Shown here piece by piece: positions 59,640 to 64,000 of a stretch of 64,000 nucleotides of DNA (position 1 is the first letter of the stretch; each line of letters starts with the position of its first letter). The DNA comes from Ochotona curzoniae (Eukaryota > Chordata > Mammalia > Lagomorpha > Ochotonidae), in assembly GCF_017591425.1 (NCBI RefSeq), contig NW_024465885.1, positions 41,597,001 through 41,661,000 of the forward strand, read 5' to 3'. The position numbers were made by a program, and so were the translations under genes. The notes under the pieces are model-generated. The model made no database searches. It saw only the letters and a program-made list of their open reading frames with translations, and was not told the DNA's origin.

Positions 59640-60725
59640 CTAAAACTTTGTCCAAATGTTCCTGACAGTTGAAGCTTCCAGATAAATTTCACAAATATTA
59701 TCAAATGCATCTCCTTTTTCCCCTGAAGCTCTTAGTGCTGCAATGCATACTGGTTGCCTTATATCCCTCATGTATGCTAGTTCTAAGCCTACCCAAGGGT
59801 CTTCAAGTATCAAAGACATGAAACAATTTCCCAAGTCATCAGACATTCCTTTTTGTCTAGCAGGCCCAACCCAAATGGTGTAGATGTCCTTGAAGGACCC
59901 TGAGGGTGGGTCTGCAGTTCCCCCTGGGAAGTGGCTGAGTTGCTGCTGAGACTCCACAGGGTCTTGGGGTAGGAGCCAGAATAGCGTCAAGAGTCCCAAC
60001 TTGGGCTCCTGAGAGGCTGCCCTCATGTGAAAGAGAGTGGCAGCCAGGATCAAGCCTACATTTTCCAAAATGGCAGTATGTGGTGGGTACCACCTTCCCT
60101 GTCCTGAGCCAAGAGCGGCCACAGTCTTGGGTGGCTCAGAGGATCCCCAGAAGCTGTTCCAGCTACCCCAAACACCTGCACAGGGACCAGGATTAAAAAA
60201 AGTCAGGGGTTGAGAATTCTGTCCATTCGTATTAGCAGCTGAAACTCTTTTTGACCAAACTCCAAAACTCCACGTTGGAGCCTTACAAATGTAGCAAGAA
60301 TAATATTGACTTTTCGAGGAAATTTCTTTTTTTAGAATTGTCTCATTTTGGGTTTTTTTATTAGTATTATTCTAATCATCCATTTGGGATATAAGGACCA
60401 GGGCTTGCTCTCGGATTCAGATTTATAAATTCTCCATTGGCTGGTAAGGCCTCTAGGGATACCTCTTCCTGTCTAATGTAGCAACGGGGAGACTTCGGTG
60501 AAGTCCTGAATGGACATCAGGTGCAAGGCAGTGATGTTCATCTTCTCTGGCCTCTGAAAGCGGATCAGACTCAGCACAGCTTCCTTTTCCTCAGCGTCCA
60601 CCTGAGCTGTGTATCTTCAGACCCAGGAAACATCGTTCACCAAGTTGGCCTTTGCCACACTGGCATTCAAGTAGACCCACTCAACAGCTGGTAGTCTCAG
60701 GAAGAATTGCTAACCTGGAGCAGAG
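59640..60725 (-). pseudogene. Unidentified degraded protein-like region
   Basis: A 160-aa frame (60,122 to 59,640) is followed upstream on the same strand by another coding-like stretch at about 60,720-60,475. That second stretch contains EWVYLNASVAKANLVNDV, then a stop, then VDAEEKEAVLSLIRFQRP and MNITALHLMSIQDFTEV. The second piece has the texture of real, soluble protein with a mid-stop, so it looks like a dead gene or processed pseudogene. The first frame is GC-richer than its surroundings. I do not recognise either. It may instead be internal sequence of an endogenous retroelement, given the LTR-like segment just upstream. The pieces may not belong together. Confidence 0.3.
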
Positions 60726-61079
60726 TGTCTTATTTCAAGATTTCAGGATTTCAGAGAGTTTCCAGGAATGACCTCCCCAAAGCCACCCAGTCCATGGCTT
60801 ATAGAGCAAGTTTGTGCCCAACCATCTGAGATCCTTCTCTGAGCCCCTCACGGATGCTTCTTGCCTGCCCTTTAGCTTGGCACCACTTTCTCCCATTGTC
60901 TGTATGATACATGGGATTCTGGTCCAAAACCATTTTTTAATTGGAAATTCAAATAAGCAATGCCTTCTAGTGACACATTACACTCTAACCTTGATTTTCC
61001 ATTTACACACAAATAAGTCTTGCCTGATACCACCAATTCCTATGCCATTTATGTTATCAGCATAGCTCAGTGGGTTCTC

Positions 61080-61560
61080 TCCTCAACTTAACAGAGGAAT
61101 AAAAAGCCAGGAGTCAATCATGGACAGAGGATAAGTTTTATTGCAAAGAGGGTCTGGAAGAGCACTTCTTGGGAAAGATCTGGGAGATGAGCTATCTCCT
61201 GAAAGAAGAGAGGCAGAGACACCAGAAAGTGTCTTGGGTTTTCAAAGATCCCTAGACCTCTCACTGAACCAATGTCTCTCAGTTGGATCCCCACCAAGGG
61301 AAGGCCTTCCAATTTGTGCCATCTAAGCAATTAGGAAGTGGCTGAGCAGTCCCTGTTCTGCTCATTTGAAAGTATGATTTTCCTAGCCACTAGTGAGAGG
61401 CAAAAAAGTGGCCTTCCCCCAAAATGGAGAGGTACCCTTCTCACAAAAGCTTTTAGCTTCTCAAGATTTAAATATCCTGTTTGCCAACACTCCACAGTAT
61501 GTTCAAACACAGGACAGTGAGATAATGGTCAAGGGAAAATAATTCTCAGGGCTTACCTCT
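61080..61560 (-). mobile_element. Possible ERV LTR, antisense
   Basis: On the minus strand CTCTTTGCAATAAAACTTATC (AATAAA at 61,137-61,142) is preceded by a C/T-rich stretch and followed by a GACTCCTGGC...TTATTCC U5-like segment. No TATA box, second LTR or target duplication was found. Confidence 0.33.
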
Positions 61561-61635
61561 GGACCTGACACAAGATTTTAATGTGATTGGATGGCCTCTG
61601 TACACGTAATTGAAGTCTAAAATTAGAAGTCTAGT

Positions 61636-61870
61636 GGGCCAGCACCCTGACATTTATAGCAGGTTAAACCTGAGCCTGCAGTACAGTAGTCCCATATGAA
61701 TGCAAGTTCAAGTCTCACATGCTGTACTTCAAATACAGCCCTCTCTATATTATCCTGGTAAAGTAGTGAGAACCTCAGTTTTTGCAGCTTCCAAATGGGA
61801 ATAAAAATGACTTCAAAACAATCTTGTGGCTCAGTGTGGATGTGGACATCTGCTTTCTCTTCTCTAATAT
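61636..61870 (+). mobile_element. Old CSINE fragment, sense
   Basis: Head GGGCCAGCACCCTGACATTTATAGCAGGTTAA (with changes), AGTCCCATATGAATGC and CAAGTCTCACATGCTG; the second half is rearranged. Confidence 0.6.
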
Positions 61871-61979
61871 GTGAACATTATTCCAAAATAGCTATTCATG
61901 ACTACACGGGTTTCCATAGTTACTGAGCCTTAAGATACGCCATCAAGCCAAGTCCTACAGTACACTGTTGAAGTCTTTA

Positions 61980-62290
61980 TTTAAAAAAAAAATATTTATT
62001 TACTATTTTGTAAAGGAGGAGACAGAGTTACATTCTATTTGCTGGTTCATTCCCCAAATGACAACTATAGCCAAAGCTGAGCTGATATGAAGCCAGAAGC
62101 AAGGAGCTTCTTCCAAGTGTCCCACGTGCATACAGGGACCCAAGACTTCAGGCCAACCTCTACTGACTTTCCAGGCCACAAGTTGGAAGCGGGATGGGAA
62201 CTGGAGCAGCACGGACACAAACTGGTGCCCATGTGGGATACCAGTGCTTACAGTCAGAGGATTGGCCAGTGGAGTCAACGTGCCAGATCG
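61980..62290 (-). mobile_element. CSINE, antisense
   Basis: Reversed tail AAAAATATTTATTTACTATTTTG, TTCATTCCCCAAATGAC, AAGCCAGAAGCAAGGAGC, GACTTTCCAGGCCACAAG and CCATGTGGGATACCAG. Confidence 0.9.
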
Positions 62291-62496
62291 TGATTCTTTA
62301 TTATTATAAACAATATGATTGTAAAAGGGTGATTCATTTATGAGGAAGGGTGGTGACTTTTGAAAATGTCTTTTAAAAAGTGATTGATGCATACATTCAG
62401 AGAAATATATATTCGATGTTGTAGATAATAGCCATATTAAAATCTTAAAACCTGAATAAATTGAAAATGTACTCATCAGTTCTGGCCACTTTCTTT
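62291..62496. other. Short AT-rich spacer
   Basis: Nothing recognised. A 157-aa minus-strand frame runs through this spacer and the adjacent SINE; its C-terminal half is SINE translation. Confidence 0.5.
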
Positions 62497-62838
62497 TTTT
62501 TTTATTTCCTTAATATTTATTTATTTTTATTGCAAGTCAGATATACAGAGAGGAGGAGAGACAGAGAGGAAGATCTTCCATCTGATCATTCATTCCCTAA
62601 GTGACTGTAATGGCTGGAGCTGAGCCAATCTGAAGCCAAGGGCCAGGAACTTCTTCCAGGTATCCCACATGAGTGCAGGGTCCCAAGACTTTGGGCCGTC
62701 CTCCACTGTGTTCCCCAGGCCACAAGCAGGGAGCTGGATGAGAGGTGGAGCTTCCGGGATTAAATCGCCAGCCATATGAGATCCTGGTACATGCAAGACA
62801 AGGCCTTTAGCTGCTAGGACACCGCACCAGGCCCTCTG
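62497..62838 (-). mobile_element. Young CSINE, antisense
   Basis: AATATTTATTTATTTTTATTGC, GAAGATCTTCCATCTGATC, GCAGGGTCCCAAGACTTTGGG, CAGGCCACAAGCAGGGAGC and head GACACCGCACCAGGCCC. Confidence 0.95.
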
Positions 62839-63029
62839 GCCACTTTCTAAACTGGTCAACTTGCTAAATTTGTTTTACCTTCTCCTGTTGCTTTTTAAGA
62901 ACACACCACTTCTTTCCAGAGAATGACTCTATCGTTAGATGGCATTGTTTAAGTTATAGAATTAATCTATTTTTAAGACTTGCAGTAGAAAGAAGTGCTA
63001 GGGTTTTACTATAGCTACATAGTCTCTTT

Positions 63030-63356
63030 ATTTTTTCTTAAGATTTATTTTTATTATTTTTTTATTGGAAAGGCGGATATACAGAGAGGAGAGACAGAAA
63101 GGAAGATCTTCCATCCGATGATTCATTCCCCAAGTGAGCGCAACGGCCGATGCTATGCCAATCCGAAGCCAGGAGACTTTTCCAGGTCTCCCACGCGGGT
63201 GCAGGGTCCCAAAGCTTTGGGCTGTCCTCGACTGCTTTCCCGGGCCACAGGCAGGGAGCTGGATGGGAAGCGGGGCTGCTGGGATAGAACCGGCGCCCAT
63301 ATGGGATCCCCAGCGTGCAAGGCGAGGACCTTAACTGCTCCACCGCGCCGGGCCCA
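63030..63356 (-). mobile_element. Very young CSINE, antisense
   Basis: The best preserved SINE in the window. It has GGAAGATCTTCCATCCGATG, CCCCAAGTGAGCGCAACGG, CACGCGGGTGCAGGGTCCC, ATATGGGATCCCCAGCGTGC and the head CTCCACCGCGCCGGGCCC, which keeps its CpG sites. Retained CpGs indicate recent insertion. Several frames of 66-125 aa on both strands are repeat translations. Confidence 0.97.
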
Positions 63357-63392
63357 TGGTCTCTTGTTTTAATGTTCCCCTATGAAAACTAG

Positions 63393-63705
63393 TACTTGGG
63401 TCCAGCATACTGGGGCTAAAGCCTCACCTTGCAGCCACAAGGATCCCATATGTGCTCCAGTTCACATCTGGGCGGCTCTGCTTCCCTTCCAGCTCCACAC
63501 TTGTGGCCTGGAAAAACAGTTGAGGATAGCATAAGCCCTTGGGACCCTGTACTCATGTGGGGAAACCCAGAAGAAGCTCCTGGCTTCAGATCAGCTCAGC
63601 TCTGGCCATTGCGGCCATTTGGGGGAGTGAATCAGTGGAAATAAGATCTTTCTGTTTGTCTCCTCTTCTCTCCTGAAATCTGCCTTTCCAATAAAAAATA
63701 AATAA
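63393..63705 (+). mobile_element. CSINE, sense
   Basis: Head CTTGGGTCCAGCATACTGGGG, AAGGATCCCATATGTGCTCC, ACTTGTGGCCTGGAAAAACAG, GGAAACCCAGAAGAAGCTCC, CAGATCAGCTCAGCTCTGGCC and an ATAAAAAATAAATAATT tail. It lies about 37 nt from the preceding antisense SINE. Confidence 0.94.
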
Positions 63706-64000
63706 TTATTTAAAAAATAAATCAGAAACTTAAAATTAAAAAATAAATACAAAAGAATAATTTTATCCTAAATTCTAGAATCTTTGACAATGGAGCACAA
63801 ATTCAATTATATTCAGAGATGTGTAATCTCTTCCATCATCCAACTGCAATTTTTGGCTTTTATGTTTAAAAAATCACCACATTTTGAGACGTGTGTCCTC
63901 TTATCATTCAGACTTGTTCATTTAATTCCAATTTCTGGAAATAGAATATCAATAGTAATTTATTTTCTATATAATGATTAAAATTTGGGGGGTCAAGTTG

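Noticed and set aside
62003..62476. 157-aa minus-strand frame
   Set aside because: Its C-terminal half is antisense CSINE and the rest is AT-rich spacer without motifs.
63028..63372. Six overlapping frames of 66-125 aa
   Set aside because: All are translations of one young CSINE.
1..64000. tRNA genes suggested by the repeated tRNA-like SINE heads
   Set aside because: Each head is part of a dispersed C-repeat with decayed cloverleaf pairing; none looks like a functional tRNA gene.
1..64000. CRISPR arrays, operons or phage-like systems
   Set aside because: No regularly spaced direct repeats with unique spacers and no compact gene strings; the window is clearly vertebrate repeat-rich DNA.

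Overview
This is a lagomorph-type mammalian genomic window, gene-poor and AT-rich. The diagnosis rests on many full-length tRNA-derived SINEs of the rabbit/pika C-repeat (CSINE) type. These have a tRNA-like head with a CCCATATGGG motif, a body ending in GAAGATCTTTC plus a pyrimidine tract, and an AATAAA-rich tail. The younger copies end with a TGTATATCTGACTTT(G)CAATAAA-like tail, which I associate more with pika (Ochotona) than rabbit; this species guess is tentative. There are no prokaryotic features.

Bases 1 to about 48,000 contain no recognisable functional gene. They are a patchwork of LINE-1 fragments on both strands (ORF2 pieces and 3' UTRs), about twenty CSINE copies of several ages, one convincing MaLR-type LTR (43.9-44.2 kb), one possible ERV LTR (10.7-11.5 kb), a MER5A-like hAT element (34.25-34.41 kb), microsatellites and a 200-nt polypurine tract (35.77-35.97 kb). 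Nearly all open frames here are short and chance-like.

Bases 48,275-59,070 hold the biology: a small cluster of high-glycine/tyrosine hair keratin-associated protein (KRTAP) genes of the KRTAP21 type, all on the minus strand. Two intact single-exon genes (48701-49024, 107 aa; 57825-58154, 109 aa) lie in nearly identical 1.1-kb blocks that include promoter, coding region and polyadenylation signal. Between them is a KRTAP pseudogene (55861-56080) with stops and a frameshift. Next to the second gene are the two halves of an older, diverged KRTAP upstream region (57121-57345 and 58525-59070). The younger gene block appears to have been inserted between those halves, and a LINE-1 3' end occupies the place where the older copy's coding region should be. 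The window therefore records at least four KRTAP copies: two live, one broken, and one reduced to its upstream DNA.

Bases 59,640-61,560 carry an unidentified, protein-like but degraded minus-strand stretch next to an LTR-like segment. The last 2 kb is packed with SINEs, including a tight inverted pair.
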